Origin: Mucilaginibacter rigui
GTDB lineage: Bacteria > Bacteroidota > Bacteroidia > Sphingobacteriales > Sphingobacteriaceae
Assembly (NCBI RefSeq): GCF_014773275.1
Contig: NZ_JACWMW010000002.1
Location: 806,001 to 870,000, forward strand
Length of the DNA stretch: 64,000 bases
Direction: 5' to 3'
Below the pieces are notes generated by a model. It was not told the origin of the DNA and searched no databases. It saw only the letters and a list, made by a program, of their open reading frames with translations. Each line of letters starts with the position of its first letter. Position 1 is the first letter of the stretch. The translations under genes were made by a program, and so were the position numbers. This document shows, piece after piece, positions 8,968 through 17,277 of the stretch.

Positions 8968-10144
8968 AGAAAAGATACAGGCTTTAGCAAAAGATATTTT
9001 TAATGATGTAGTGGCCAACCGCAGGCATTTGCACTCGCACCCCGAGCTTTCTTTCCACGAGGTAGAAACATCAGTGTTTGTGGCAAATAAACTGGAAGAG
9101 CTTGGGCTTGAATACCATAAAATGGCCGATACCGGCCTGGTAGCACTGATAAAAGGTGATAAACCGTCTGACCAGGTGGTGGCCCTGCGTGCCGATATGG
9201 ACGCGCTGCCCATTACCGAGGCGAACGATGTGCCGTACAAATCGCAAAACCCGGGTGTTATGCACGCCTGCGGGCATGATGTACACACCTCGTCGTTACT
9301 GGGTGTGGCCAAAATATTAACCAATTTGAAAAGCGAATTTGGCGGCACCATCAAACTGATCTTTCAACCGGCAGAAGAGAAACTTCCCGGCGGTGCAAGC
9401 CTCATGATACAGGAAGGTGTATTGGAAAACCCAAAACCAGCCGCTGTGATTGGCCAGCATGTAATGCCGCTGATAGATGCCGGTAAGGTTGGTTTCCGTG
9501 CGGGCAAGTATATGGCATCAACTGATGAGCTTTATGTTACGGTAAGGGGCAAGGGGGGGCATGGTGCGCAACCGCAGCAAAATGTAGACCCGGTTGTGAT
9601 CACCGCGCATATTATTACGGCATTACAAACCATTGTGAGCCGCTCTGCAGACCCTAAGAGTCCGTCGGTTTTATCGTTTGGTAAGGTAATTGCCAATGGC
9701 GCTACCAATGTGATACCAAACGAGGTTTATTTGGAAGGAACTTTCCGTACCATGGACGAAAAATGGCGTTCTGAGGCCCATATTAAGATCAAAAAGGTCG
9801 CCGAAGGTATTGCCGAAAGCATGGGCGGCAGCTGCGAGTTTAACATCATGAAGGGATACCCTTTCCTCATTAACGAAGAAAAACTTACTGCTAAAACCCG
9901 CGCCAATGCCGAGGATTATTTGGGCAAAGAGAACGTGCTCGACCTGGATATATGGATGGCAGCAGAAGATTTTGCCTATTACTCGCAAGTGGCCGATTCA
10001 TGCTTTTACCGCTTAGGCACCCGTAACGAAGCACGGGGTATCACCTCATCGGTACACACCCCAACATTTGATGTCGAAGAAAGCGCACTGGAGCAAAGCG
10101 TTGGCCTGATGGCTTACCTGGCTGTTAAACAATTGGGTAATTAG
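8960..10144 (+). CDS. M20 family amidohydrolase (N-acyl amino acid / hippurate hydrolase type)
   Basis: Zinc-dependent hydrolase that releases an acyl group or amino acid from N-acyl amino acids. The 394-residue protein has the M20 metal motif LRADMDALPI and MHACGHDVHTSSLLG, the EE pair in FQPAEEKLPGGASLMIQEG, the dimerisation domain starting GGHGAQPQQNVDPV, and the C-terminal metal ligand region MAAEDFAYYSQ. Length and motifs fit the AbgA/hippurate hydrolase/IAA-amino-acid hydrolase subgroup. No signal peptide is present, so it is cytoplasmic. The ATG overlaps the stop region of the SPOR gene (ATGATTAA), so it is the second gene of that operon. The true substrate cannot be deduced. Confidence 0.93.
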   Translation: MIKEKIQALAKDIFNDVVANRRHLHSHPELSFHEVETSVFVANKLEELGLEYHKMADTGLVALIKGDKPSDQVVALRADMDALPITEANDVPYKSQNPGVMHACGHDVHTSSLLGVAKILTNLKSEFGGTIKLIFQPAEEKLPGGASLMIQEGVLENPKPAAVIGQHVMPLIDAGKVGFRAGKYMASTDELYVTVRGKGGHGAQPQQNVDPVVITAHIITALQTIVSRSADPKSPSVLSFGKVIANGATNVIPNEVYLEGTFRTMDEKWRSEAHIKIKKVAEGIAESMGGSCEFNIMKGYPFLINEEKLTAKTRANAEDYLGKENVLDLDIWMAAEDFAYYSQVADSCFYRLGTRNEARGITSSVHTPTFDVEESALEQSVGLMAYLAVKQLGN

Positions 10145-10180
10145 TAAATAGGCTATAGACGGTAGTACATGGGGTACAGT

Positions 10181-11119
10181 ATGAACAAAAGTATACTCAT
10201 AACTTTCTGCTTTTTGATCTCCGCTTTCAGCTCTTATTCGCAGCAAATCCCCCGCTTCAATCCTGATACTATCCGAACTATCGTGATCGATTCGCCGGTA
10301 AATATTGTGTCGCATAAGCTGCGCGCACAGGACTTTATTGACGCAGTAATGGCCGATACCGGTTTTTATAAGGCGTTTCAGAATATGAAACTGTATGCTT
10401 TTACTGCCGAGAACCGCATTTTTAGCTATGATAAAAAGAATAAGGTTAACGGCAAAATATACCGCCGTATACTGCATAGTAACGAGGCCAGTAAGCACAA
10501 GGTAGAATATACTGCCAAAAGCGATAGCGGCAACGTTTTTAAAAAGAACGGCAAATACCAATTGTATACAGTAGAGATGTTCGATTATATTTTCATGAAT
10601 GCCTATAATTCCGGAATTGTAAAATCTGAAAGTACAGGCACGGCAAACAAAGGGAAGAATGAAGGCTACAGGGCCAAACTGAAAACACTGGTATTTACAC
10701 CCGGCCGTAAGGTGAACGGGATCCCGTTTATCAGCAGTAAAACAGAAATTTTCGGGCCCGATATGCGGCAGTTTTATACCTACGAGTTTGCAAGGGGCAA
10801 GTATTTGGACAGCATCCCCGTATATCGTTTTAAAGTTATCCGTAAGCCCAGTTCATCGCCGGATGATGTGGTGATACAGGAAATGACCACCATTTTTGAT
10901 ATGAATAACTTCCAGATCCTGGGGCGATATATCGACATGAAATACAGTAATATGCTGTTTGATTTTAACGTGCAGATGGATATTGAACTGAACAGGTTTA
11001 ACGATCAGTTACTGCCCGTTAAAATAAGTTACCAGGGTAATTGGAATATTCCCTTCCATAAGGAAGAGCGCGCCAGCTTTTTGATTGTGCATAAGGATTA
11101 TAAGAGGGAAGCCCCCTAA
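10181..11119 (+). CDS. Exported hypothetical protein
   Basis: I do not recognise a named family. From the ATG at 10181 the 312-residue protein begins with a signal peptide (MNKSILITFCFLISAFSSYS, then QQ), so it should be exported; the earlier in-frame ATG at 10169 would add four residues. The mature part has no cysteine motif or catalytic signature and is rich in beta-prone stretches and Lys/Asp (YTAKSDSGNVFKKNGKYQLYTVEMFDYIFMN is split here only for description: YTAKSDSG, KKNGKYQLYTVEMFDY). It lies 36 bases after the M20 gene and may be its third operon member. The 3' end runs into a repeat fragment (stop at 11117-11119 within GCCCCCTAAC), so the last codons may be repeat-derived. Confidence 0.75.
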   Translation: MNKSILITFCFLISAFSSYSQQIPRFNPDTIRTIVIDSPVNIVSHKLRAQDFIDAVMADTGFYKAFQNMKLYAFTAENRIFSYDKKNKVNGKIYRRILHSNEASKHKVEYTAKSDSGNVFKKNGKYQLYTVEMFDYIFMNAYNSGIVKSESTGTANKGKNEGYRAKLKTLVFTPGRKVNGIPFISSKTEIFGPDMRQFYTYEFARGKYLDSIPVYRFKVIRKPSSSPDDVVIQEMTTIFDMNNFQILGRYIDMKYSNMLFDFNVQMDIELNRFNDQLLPVKISYQGNWNIPFHKEERASFLIVHKDYKREAP

Positions 11120-11255
11120 CCCCCTGAAGGGTGAACAGAATTTGGCTAAAGCCATTTTTCATTGTCCTTTATCCGTCCCATAAAATGGGACGGCAATGAT
11201 TTGTATTGAAAAGTTTGCTAATTCATTGCCGTTGGCTTCAGCCAACGGGGTGCCT
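11109..11255. repeat. Single two-hairpin REP-like element invading two gene ends
   Basis: The segment begins with a C-rich fragment (CCCCCTAACCCCCTGAAGGG) and then a copy of the RAYT-linked repeat: half-hairpin TTTGGCTAAAGCCA (11141-11154), hairpin A CCGTCCCAT/ATGGGACGG (11173-11193), CAATGA, a spacer, TTCATTG, and hairpin B CCGTTGGCT-TC-AGCCAACGG (11229-11248). Both hairpin stems are nine perfect base pairs. The same architecture is repeated at 20.65-21.27 kb and 21.75-22.05 kb. This copy overlaps the 3' end of the minus-strand SRPBCC gene. Confidence 0.9.
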
Positions 11256-11701
11256 TTCTCCGCCTCCTCCTTGATCACCTTATTCCGCGTAATCAACAAC
11301 CCGGTCATATATTTTTTTAGGAATAACCAATTGGCCAGTTTACCCAATATGCCCAATGGCGATTGAAAAACGAACACATCCCGCATAGCGGTTTGCTTAT
11401 CATCCCCGGTAAAATAATGCTCATGGCGGAAGCTTTTAAAAGCACCTTCAACCAATTCATCTGCAAAAAAAGTAGGCGAATTAAAATCAGTGATTTTTGA
11501 GGTGAGGTTTTGCCACACACCAAAATGTTTTGCCCGCCAGGTTACGGTTTCGCCGAGTTCAATTAAGCCGCTGGTGCGGCCTGCTACAGCCCGCTCACCG
11601 GTATGGGCGGTAGAGGCTACATGGATATCTATATCCCTGGCGATATCGAAGCAACGCTGGATAGGGGCATTGATGTGTGTGGTTAATTCTATTATTGGCA
11701 T
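11159..11701 (-). CDS. SRPBCC (START/Bet v1-like) protein with repeat-encoded C-terminus
   Basis: The 180-residue protein opens MPIIELTTHINAPIQRCFDIARDIDIH, the N-terminus of SRPBCC ligand-binding cyclase/coenzyme-Q-binding-like proteins; related small proteins are often labelled cell-division inhibitors. The body (GLIELGETVTWRAKHFGVWQ, VEGAFKSFRHEHYF, FQSPLGILGKLANWLFLKKYMTGLL) fits a full SRPBCC domain of about 150 residues, ending near KVIKEEAEK. The last 31 residues (GTPLAEANGNELANFS... to the stop) are encoded entirely by the REP-like repeat at 11140-11255, so the original stop has been replaced and the tail is probably non-native. The ligand is unknown. It is convergent with the gene ending at 11119. 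Confidence 0.8.
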   Translation of the reverse strand: MPIIELTTHINAPIQRCFDIARDIDIHVASTAHTGERAVAGRTSGLIELGETVTWRAKHFGVWQNLTSKITDFNSPTFFADELVEGAFKSFRHEHYFTGDDKQTAMRDVFVFQSPLGILGKLANWLFLKKYMTGLLITRNKVIKEEAEKGTPLAEANGNELANFSIQIIAVPFYGTDKGQ

Positions 11702-11736
11702 CTCACTGGCAAATTACAAATGGAGGGGAGATAAAA

Positions 11737-11766
11737 CAAAAAACGCCGATCATAAATAATCGGCGT
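11737..11766 (-). terminator. Terminator of asnS
   Basis: On the minus strand ACGCCGAT, an eight-base loop and ATCGGCGT are followed by a run of six T residues. It lies directly after the asnS stop. Confidence 0.88.
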
Positions 11767-11793
11767 AATTGTAAAATCGTATATATCTGCGGT

Positions 11794-13230
11794 TTAAAAC
11801 TCAGCGTTCTTCGGGAACCTTGGGAAAGGGATCACATCACGGATGTTGCCCATACCGGTAACAAACAGTACCAAACGCTCAAAGCCCAAACCAAAGCCGG
11901 CGTGCGGGCAGCCTCCGTAACGGCGGGTATCCAGGTACCACCAAAGCTCATCTTTAGGGATGCCTATCTCGTCCATACGTTGTTCAAGCTTATCTAAACG
12001 TTCCTCCCGCTGCGAGCCACCTACAATTTCACCGATGCCCGGGAAAAGGATATCCATAGCGGCAACAGTTTTACCATCATCATTCTGGCGCATGTAGAAG
12101 GATTTTATCTCTTTCGGATAATCCGTCAGGATCACCGGTTTTTTAAAGTGTTTCTCAACCAGGTAGCGCTCGTGCTCTGATTGCAGATCGGTGCCCCATC
12201 CTTCAATCAGGTATTGGAATTTCTTCTTTTTGTTCGGGGTAGATTCTTTCAGTATCTCGATAGCTTCGGTATAAGTAAGTCGCTCAAAATCGTTATTCAA
12301 ACAAAACTGCAGTTTCTCTAACAGGTTAAGTTCAGAGCGGTCTTGCTGTGGTTTTTGTTTCTCTTCCTCTAACAAACGCTGACTTAAAAACTCAATATCA
12401 TCCTTGTTTTTATCCAGCGCGTAACGGATAACATATTTCAAAAGTTCCTCGGCCAGGTCGGCGTTATCTTTCAGATCGTAAAAAGCCATTTCGGGCTCTA
12501 TCATCCAAAACTCGGCCAGGTGGCGGGTAGTGTTCGAGTTTTCGGCACGGAAGGTAGGGCCAAATGTGTAAATATCGCTCAGGGCCATAGCGCCCAGCTC
12601 GCCCTCTAACTGGCCGGATACGGTAAGGTTAGTGGCACGGCCAAAAAAGTCCTGCTTAAAATCAATTTCGCCGGTTTCTGTTTTTGGCGGGTTGGCCAGG
12701 TCAAAGTTGGTAACGTGAAAGGTTTCTCCCGCTCCTTCTGCATCACTCGCTGTAATAACAGGCGTGTGCAGGTAAACAAACCCGCGTTCCTGGAAAAAGG
12801 TGTGTATAGCGAAAGACAGTGTGTTACGCACCCTGAAAATAGCACCGAAGGTATTGGTACGGAAACGCAGGTGCGCTATCTCGCGTAAAAACTCAAGGCT
12901 ATGTTTTTTGGGTTGTAATGGGTATTTCTCCGGGTCGCTATCGCCCAGTATTTCTATAGAGGTTGCTTTAACATCAACACTTTGGCCTTTACCTAACGAT
13001 GCTACCAGCCTGCCGCTAACGCTAAGCGCCGCGCCGGTGGTAATACGTTTTAATAAAGCAGGGTCGGTGTTTTCAAAATCGACAACTATCTGGAGGTTAT
13101 TATTTGTCGAGCCATCATTTAAAGCGATGAACTGATTGTTACGGAAGGTGCGTACCCATCCCTTAACAGTTACATCAATGTCGGTTTTACCGCTTTCAAG
13201 CAGTGCTTTAATTTTTGTACGAGTGCTCAT
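11794..13230 (-). CDS. asnS: Asparaginyl-tRNA synthetase
   Basis: AsnRS charges tRNA-Asn with asparagine in the cytoplasm. The protein has an N-terminal OB-fold anticodon-binding domain ([20 protein letters not shown], about residues 18-110) and a class II catalytic domain with motif 2 ([21 protein letters not shown]) and motif 3 ([27 protein letters not shown]) at the C-terminus. About 478 residues, normal for AsnRS. The start is taken at the ATG at 13230 ([11 protein letters not shown]) because the promoter box at 13249-13256 lies between it and the further upstream in-frame ATG at 13251, which would then be outside the transcript. Monocistronic, with terminator at 11737-11766. Confidence 0.97.
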   Translation of the reverse strand: MSTRTKIKALLESGKTDIDVTVKGWVRTFRNNQFIALNDGSTNNNLQIVVDFENTDPALLKRITTGAALSVSGRLVASLGKGQSVDVKATSIEILGDSDPEKYPLQPKKHSLEFLREIAHLRFRTNTFGAIFRVRNTLSFAIHTFFQERGFVYLHTPVITASDAEGAGETFHVTNFDLANPPKTETGEIDFKQDFFGRATNLTVSGQLEGELGAMALSDIYTFGPTFRAENSNTTRHLAEFWMIEPEMAFYDLKDNADLAEELLKYVIRYALDKNKDDIEFLSQRLLEEEKQKPQQDRSELNLLEKLQFCLNNDFERLTYTEAIEILKESTPNKKKKFQYLIEGWGTDLQSEHERYLVEKHFKKPVILTDYPKEIKSFYMRQNDDGKTVAAMDILFPGIGEIVGGSQREERLDKLEQRMDEIGIPKDELWWYLDTRRYGGCPHAGFGLGFERLVLFVTGMGNIRDVIPFPRFPKNAEF

Positions 13231-13248
13231 ATAAAAGTATTTGAGCGG

Positions 13249-13256
13249 CAAAAATA
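13249..13256 (-). promoter_or_regulatory. -7 box of asnS promoter
   Basis: Minus strand TATTTTTG matches TAnnTTTG and lies 18 bases before the chosen ATG. It decides the start: the longer reading frame begins upstream of, or inside, this box. Confidence 0.5.
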
Positions 13257-13308
13257 CAATTATTTGCTAAACCTGTAAGCAGTAAAACCCTACATTAATG
13301 CATCAAAA

Positions 13309-13794
13309 TTAGTTGCGTGGCAAGTAAATGAGGAATTGGCCTTTAGTGTACTTAACGCTATCAGGGTAAGTGCTTGATGTTGTTGGGAAAGTACGCTTAA
13401 GTTTTAAAGTGAATTTACCCGCAATTGCCTTGTTTACAGAATCCACGTCAGTAACCTCGAGCGAGCTTCCGTTGGCTAAGCCAATGTTATAACGGCTAAC
13501 CGTATCGTTACCAATTTTTTGGTAGTATTTTCCCTGGTTGCCGGTTAAGGCATAAACACCCTTGCCTGTGTATTTAATATGCATCCTGATGCCAGCATCC
13601 CGGCTTTTTCCAATTATAGAAATAGAATCGGTGCCCACCTTAGCGCTGCCCGGTTCGCCATAAACCTGCAACCCATTCTTTTCGGCAACAAAATAAGGTT
13701 GATAACCAGTTGAGCAGCAATTATCATTGTTTTTTAAGCAGGCTGTAAGCAGCAACGATAATAGCGCCAGTGAGGTAAATGTTAACTTTTTCAT
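13309..13794 (-). CDS. Small lipoprotein, hypothetical
   Basis: The 161-residue protein begins MKKLTFTSLALLSLLLTACLKNNDNCC, a lipoprotein signal peptide with lipobox LTAC, so it is predicted to be lipid-anchored on the outer side of a membrane. Two further cysteines (NCC) follow closely. The rest is about 130 residues of beta-rich sequence (GLQVYGEPGSAKVGTDSISIIGKS, GKGVYALTGNQGKYYQKIGNDTVSRY) resembling the small DUF4843/DUF6252-like lipoproteins of sphingobacteria, though I cannot assign a family with confidence. It stands alone between asnS and the EamA transporter. Confidence 0.75.
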   Translation of the reverse strand: MKKLTFTSLALLSLLLTACLKNNDNCCSTGYQPYFVAEKNGLQVYGEPGSAKVGTDSISIIGKSRDAGIRMHIKYTGKGVYALTGNQGKYYQKIGNDTVSRYNIGLANGSSLEVTDVDSVNKAIAGKFTLKLKRTFPTTSSTYPDSVKYTKGQFLIYLPRN

Positions 13795-13999
13795 GATCCG
13801 TGTTTTTAATCAGTGTTTTTAAATGTATTGTTTCTACTATACGTTAAAAAAATTGCGGGTGCTACAGATGGGAAGAAAATTTTTGCAAGAGATGAAAGTT
13901 TTGTTAGTTAACCCAGCTCCCGGCTTTTATTTGCGTAGCAAAAAGTGAGAATGCCGGAAACCATGGGCGCGTTACTGCAGGTAGATATAAACAAATCCT

Positions 14000-14007
14000 T
14001 AAGTTTG
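14000..14007 (+). promoter_or_regulatory. -7 box of EamA transporter promoter
   Basis: TAAGTTTG matches TAnnTTTG and lies 18 bases before the ATG at 14026. Because it is inside the longer open frame (from 13945), it supports the shorter start. Confidence 0.5.
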
Positions 14008-14025
14008 CAGCTCAATAAATTCTTC

Positions 14026-14889
14026 ATGAAACCGAAGCTAAGCCTTGTTATTGGCATCCTGTGTATTTCTTTCTCGCCAATATTTGTAAAGCTTGCCGCC
14101 TCGCCGGCCATTACATCGGGTTTTTACAGGATTTTTATTGCCTGGCTGTTCTTACTACCTTATTGCATTATTAAAGGCAAACTTAAAACAACTCCAAGGA
14201 CACTAATTATCACTATTATTGGCGGTATGGTTTTCGGGGCTGATATTGCCATGTGGAACATCTCATTGTTAAAGATCAGTGCTACGGTATCAACCCTGTT
14301 GGCCAACCTTGCCCCTGTTTGGGTTGGGTTGATGAGTTACCTGTTTTTTAAGAAAAAATCGGGGAAGATGTTCTGGGCAGGCACTATCATTGCTATTGTA
14401 GGCATGGTGATACTGGTAGGCTACCAAAACGTAATCAATTTACAATTTAACGAAGGTATACTTTATGCTATAGCGGCAAGTATGCTTTATGCAGGTTACC
14501 TCATGATAACCAAAGGCGTTTTAAAACATACAAACACTTTTACCTTTATGTTTTACAACATGCTGGGCGCAATTGTATTGTTAATAACCGTAGCCCTGCT
14601 GCGTAATGATGCCTTGCTGGGTTTTGATACCGCTACGTGGGGCTGTTTTTTGGGTATGGGCGTGCTTTGCCAGTTAATTGGCTGGCTTACCATTAATCAT
14701 TCCCTGCGATACCTGGAGCCTACCAAAGTGGCTATCGCCTTATTAGGGCAAACTGTTATAGCCGGTTTCTTAGCCATCGGTTTTCTTGGCGAGGTTCTGC
14801 ATATAAAAGAAATAATTGGGAGTATTATTGTATTGGTAGGGATAGGGCTGTCGTTTTTGAAAGGTAAGGCTGCTAAAGTAGCGCCGTAG
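14026..14889 (+). CDS. EamA/DMT-superfamily permease
   Basis: Inner-membrane transporter of the drug/metabolite family, usually exporting amino acids or metabolites. The protein of 287 residues (ATG at 14026) has ten predicted membrane helices in two EamA halves: the first from LSLVIGILCISFSPIFVKLA to about residue 135, the second from GILYAIAASMLYAGYLMITKGVL onward. The characteristic end-of-repeat motif appears as LLANLAPVWVGLMSYLFFKKK and LEPTKVAIALLGQTVIAGFLAIGFLGEVL. A longer frame begins at 13945 but would place a promoter box inside the gene. Substrate unknown. It is upstream of, and co-directional with, dnaG, which has its own promoter. Confidence 0.9.
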   Translation: MKPKLSLVIGILCISFSPIFVKLAASPAITSGFYRIFIAWLFLLPYCIIKGKLKTTPRTLIITIIGGMVFGADIAMWNISLLKISATVSTLLANLAPVWVGLMSYLFFKKKSGKMFWAGTIIAIVGMVILVGYQNVINLQFNEGILYAIAASMLYAGYLMITKGVLKHTNTFTFMFYNMLGAIVLLITVALLRNDALLGFDTATWGCFLGMGVLCQLIGWLTINHSLRYLEPTKVAIALLGQTVIAGFLAIGFLGEVLHIKEIIGSIIVLVGIGLSFLKGKAAKVAP

Positions 14890-14944
14890 TAAACATCGCC
14901 ACATTTATTTGGAATTTCATATATTTAGGCAGCTACGAAAAACT

Positions 14945-14952
14945 TACTTTTG
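14945..14952 (+). promoter_or_regulatory. -7 box of dnaG promoter
   Basis: TACTTTTG matches TAnnTTTG, 27 bases before the ATG at 14980. TTTAGG at about 14924 is the best -33 candidate (spacing about 17). Confidence 0.5.
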
Positions 14953-14979
14953 TACCCGCCCAATCGCGAAGCAACAAAT

Positions 14980-16908
14980 ATGATCACCAAACCCACCGTA
15001 GACCGTATAATGGAAGCCACAGATATTGTGGAGGTGATTGGCGAGTTTGTGCAATTAAAAAAACGCGGGGCCAATTTCGTGGGCTTATCGCCATTTGTGA
15101 ATGAGCGTACGCCATCGTTCACAGTTTCGCCGGCCAAGGGCATTTTTAAAGATTTTTCATCGGGCAAGGGGGGCAGCGCCATTACTTTTTTAATGGAGTT
15201 GGAGAAATTCACTTACCCCGAAGCGCTTAAATGGCTGGCCAAAAAATACGGTATAGAGGTTGAAGAAACGGTTGACACCACCGAAAACCTGGAAGAGCAA
15301 AATCACCGCGAAAGCTTGATGATCGTGTCCGGCTTTGCCGCCAAATTCTTTCATGAAAGTTTATTAGATACCGATGAGGGACAAAGCATAGGCCTCAGTT
15401 ATTTTAAGGAGCGCGGCTTTAACAGCGAAACCATCAAAAAATTTGAGCTGGGCTACTCGCCCGACCAATGGGAAGCCTTTACAGGCGAGGCTGTTAAGCA
15501 AGGCTATAAGGAAGAGTTTTTGGTAGAGAGCGGCCTTTCGGTTAAACGCGACAACGGTTCGCTGTACGATCGTTACCGGGGCCGTGTAATGTTCCCTATC
15601 CATAGCTTTACCGGCAGGGTGATAGCTTTTGGCGGCCGTACGCTCAAAACTGATAAGAACGTACCCAAGTATGTAAACTCGCCCGAGTCGGAAATTTACC
15701 ATAAATCGAACGTATTATACGGCCTTTACTTTGCCAAGCGTGCCATCCGTGAGGAAGACAACTGCTACCTGGTAGAAGGCTATGCCGACGTAATATCGGT
15801 ACACCAGGCGGGTATCGAGAATGTAGTGGCATCATCGGGTACATCGTTAACTGTAGAGCAGATCAGGCTGATAGGCAGGCTTACTAAAAACATCACCATA
15901 CTTTATGATGGCGACGCAGCGGGTATAAAAGCATCGCTACGCGGGCTGGATATGATATTAGAGGAGGGGCTGAACGTAAAGGTAGTGCTGTTCCCCGACG
16001 GGCACGACCCTGATTCGTTTGTGCAGAAATTTGGCACCAACGCCTTTAAAACGCACGTTGATCAAAACAAGAAGGATTTTATCCTTTATAAAACCGACAT
16101 GCTTTTAAAAGATGCCGGTAATGACCCGATCAAAAAAGCCGAGGTTATCAGGGAGATCGTAGAAAGCATCGCCAAGATCCCCGATTCTATCAAGGCATCG
16201 GTGTTTATACAGGAATGCAGCCGCATATTGCAAATTGAAGAACGCTCTTTGAATACAGAGTTGAACAAAATGCGCCAGGCTAAGGCCAAAAAGGATCACC
16301 AGCAGCAGCAGAACCACCGGCCGGAACCTTCGCCCGAAGACCTGTTGTTTTTTGATGAGCCGGAAGCTAAAGTTGCAAAGGAATCTGACACGCAGGAGAA
16401 GGAAATAGTGCGCTTGTTGCTCCTTTACGGCAATAAAATGATTGATTGGGATGGCATAGCCAATACCTACATAGGCCCGTTTATGATTGCCGAGCTAAGT
16501 GATGTGGAGTTTGATGAGCCAACAAGTAAGTATTTTATGGAGATCTATCGACAGGAGGTAGAGAACGGCGTATTGCCCGAAGAGCAGCATTTTATCCACC
16601 ACAAGGATAAGAACATTGTTGATTTGGTGGTTACCCTGCTGGCTACGAAATATACGCTAAGCGAGAATTGGTACGAAATGCACAAAATACTGGTGCCAGA
16701 CGAGCAGGCCAATATGAAGGCAACCATATTGGGGGCTATTTTCCACCTTAAAAAACAAAAGGTGGGCAAGATATTGGAAAAATTGCGAAACGAGCTGAAA
16801 GTAACTACCGGCGAGGCAGACCAGGAAATTCTGATGAACCAGTACATGCACATGAAAAAGGTAGAGAAAACCATATCTGATTACTTAGGCTCGGTGATAC
16901 TGAAATAA
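14980..16908 (+). CDS. dnaG: DNA primase lacking the N-terminal zinc ligands
   Basis: DnaG makes RNA primers for replication with the DnaB helicase. From the ATG at 14980 the protein is 642 residues. The N-terminal domain (about residues 1-95) aligns with the CHC2 zinc finger, but every metal ligand is replaced: the usual CPFH is SPFV (GLSPFVNERTPSFTVSP) and the usual CxGC is DFSSGKGG. The TOPRIM core is intact: YLVEGYADVISVHQAG (acidic Glu) and ILYDGDAAGIKASLRGLDM (DGD), and the RNA polymerase domain has FHESLLD... and GRVIAFGGRTL. The C-terminal 140 residues are the helicase-interaction domain. yraN begins on the base after/at the stop, so the two are co-transcribed. Confidence 0.96.
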   Translation: MITKPTVDRIMEATDIVEVIGEFVQLKKRGANFVGLSPFVNERTPSFTVSPAKGIFKDFSSGKGGSAITFLMELEKFTYPEALKWLAKKYGIEVEETVDTTENLEEQNHRESLMIVSGFAAKFFHESLLDTDEGQSIGLSYFKERGFNSETIKKFELGYSPDQWEAFTGEAVKQGYKEEFLVESGLSVKRDNGSLYDRYRGRVMFPIHSFTGRVIAFGGRTLKTDKNVPKYVNSPESEIYHKSNVLYGLYFAKRAIREEDNCYLVEGYADVISVHQAGIENVVASSGTSLTVEQIRLIGRLTKNITILYDGDAAGIKASLRGLDMILEEGLNVKVVLFPDGHDPDSFVQKFGTNAFKTHVDQNKKDFILYKTDMLLKDAGNDPIKKAEVIREIVESIAKIPDSIKASVFIQECSRILQIEERSLNTELNKMRQAKAKKDHQQQQNHRPEPSPEDLLFFDEPEAKVAKESDTQEKEIVRLLLLYGNKMIDWDGIANTYIGPFMIAELSDVEFDEPTSKYFMEIYRQEVENGVLPEEQHFIHHKDKNIVDLVVTLLATKYTLSENWYEMHKILVPDEQANMKATILGAIFHLKKQKVGKILEKLRNELKVTTGEADQEILMNQYMHMKKVEKTISDYLGSVILK

Positions 16909-17276
16909 TGGCAACCCACAACGACCTGGGCCGAAGAGGCGAAGCAATGGCGAAAGCCCACCTGGAGGCCGCCGGTTACGAAATAATGGACGAGAACTGG
17001 GTTTTCGGTAAAGCCGAGGTCGACCTGATAGCCTATAAAAACAGCGTAATTATTTTCACCGAAGTAAAAACCCGCACCGGCAATGGCTTTGGTGAACCCG
17101 AAGATTTTGTAGATGCCCGCAAACAGCGTTTATTGGTTGAGGCTGCCGATGAATACATATATTTGATGAATCATGAGGGCGAAGTGAGGTTTGATATAAT
17201 ATCTATCCTTTTCGACCGTAATAATAACCATACATTAAAACATATTGAAGATGCCTTTTGGCCTTCTGCCATTTAA
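16908..17276 (+). CDS. yraN: YraN/UPF0102 nuclease-fold protein
   Basis: A 122-residue cytoplasmic protein of the UPF0102 family, a restriction-endonuclease-like fold. The start overlaps the dnaG stop by one base (TAATG). It opens with NDLGRRGEAMAKAHLEAAGYEI and carries the PD-(D/E)xK-type core: GKAEVDLIAYKNSVIIFTEVKTR, with Asp and ExK as the catalytic-type residues. Family members have reported Holliday-junction or DNA-binding roles in other bacteria, but the physiological role is unsettled. Operon position behind dnaG fits a DNA-related job. Confidence 0.93.
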   Translation: MATHNDLGRRGEAMAKAHLEAAGYEIMDENWVFGKAEVDLIAYKNSVIIFTEVKTRTGNGFGEPEDFVDARKQRLLVEAADEYIYLMNHEGEVRFDIISILFDRNNNHTLKHIEDAFWPSAI

Positions 17277-17277
17277 C

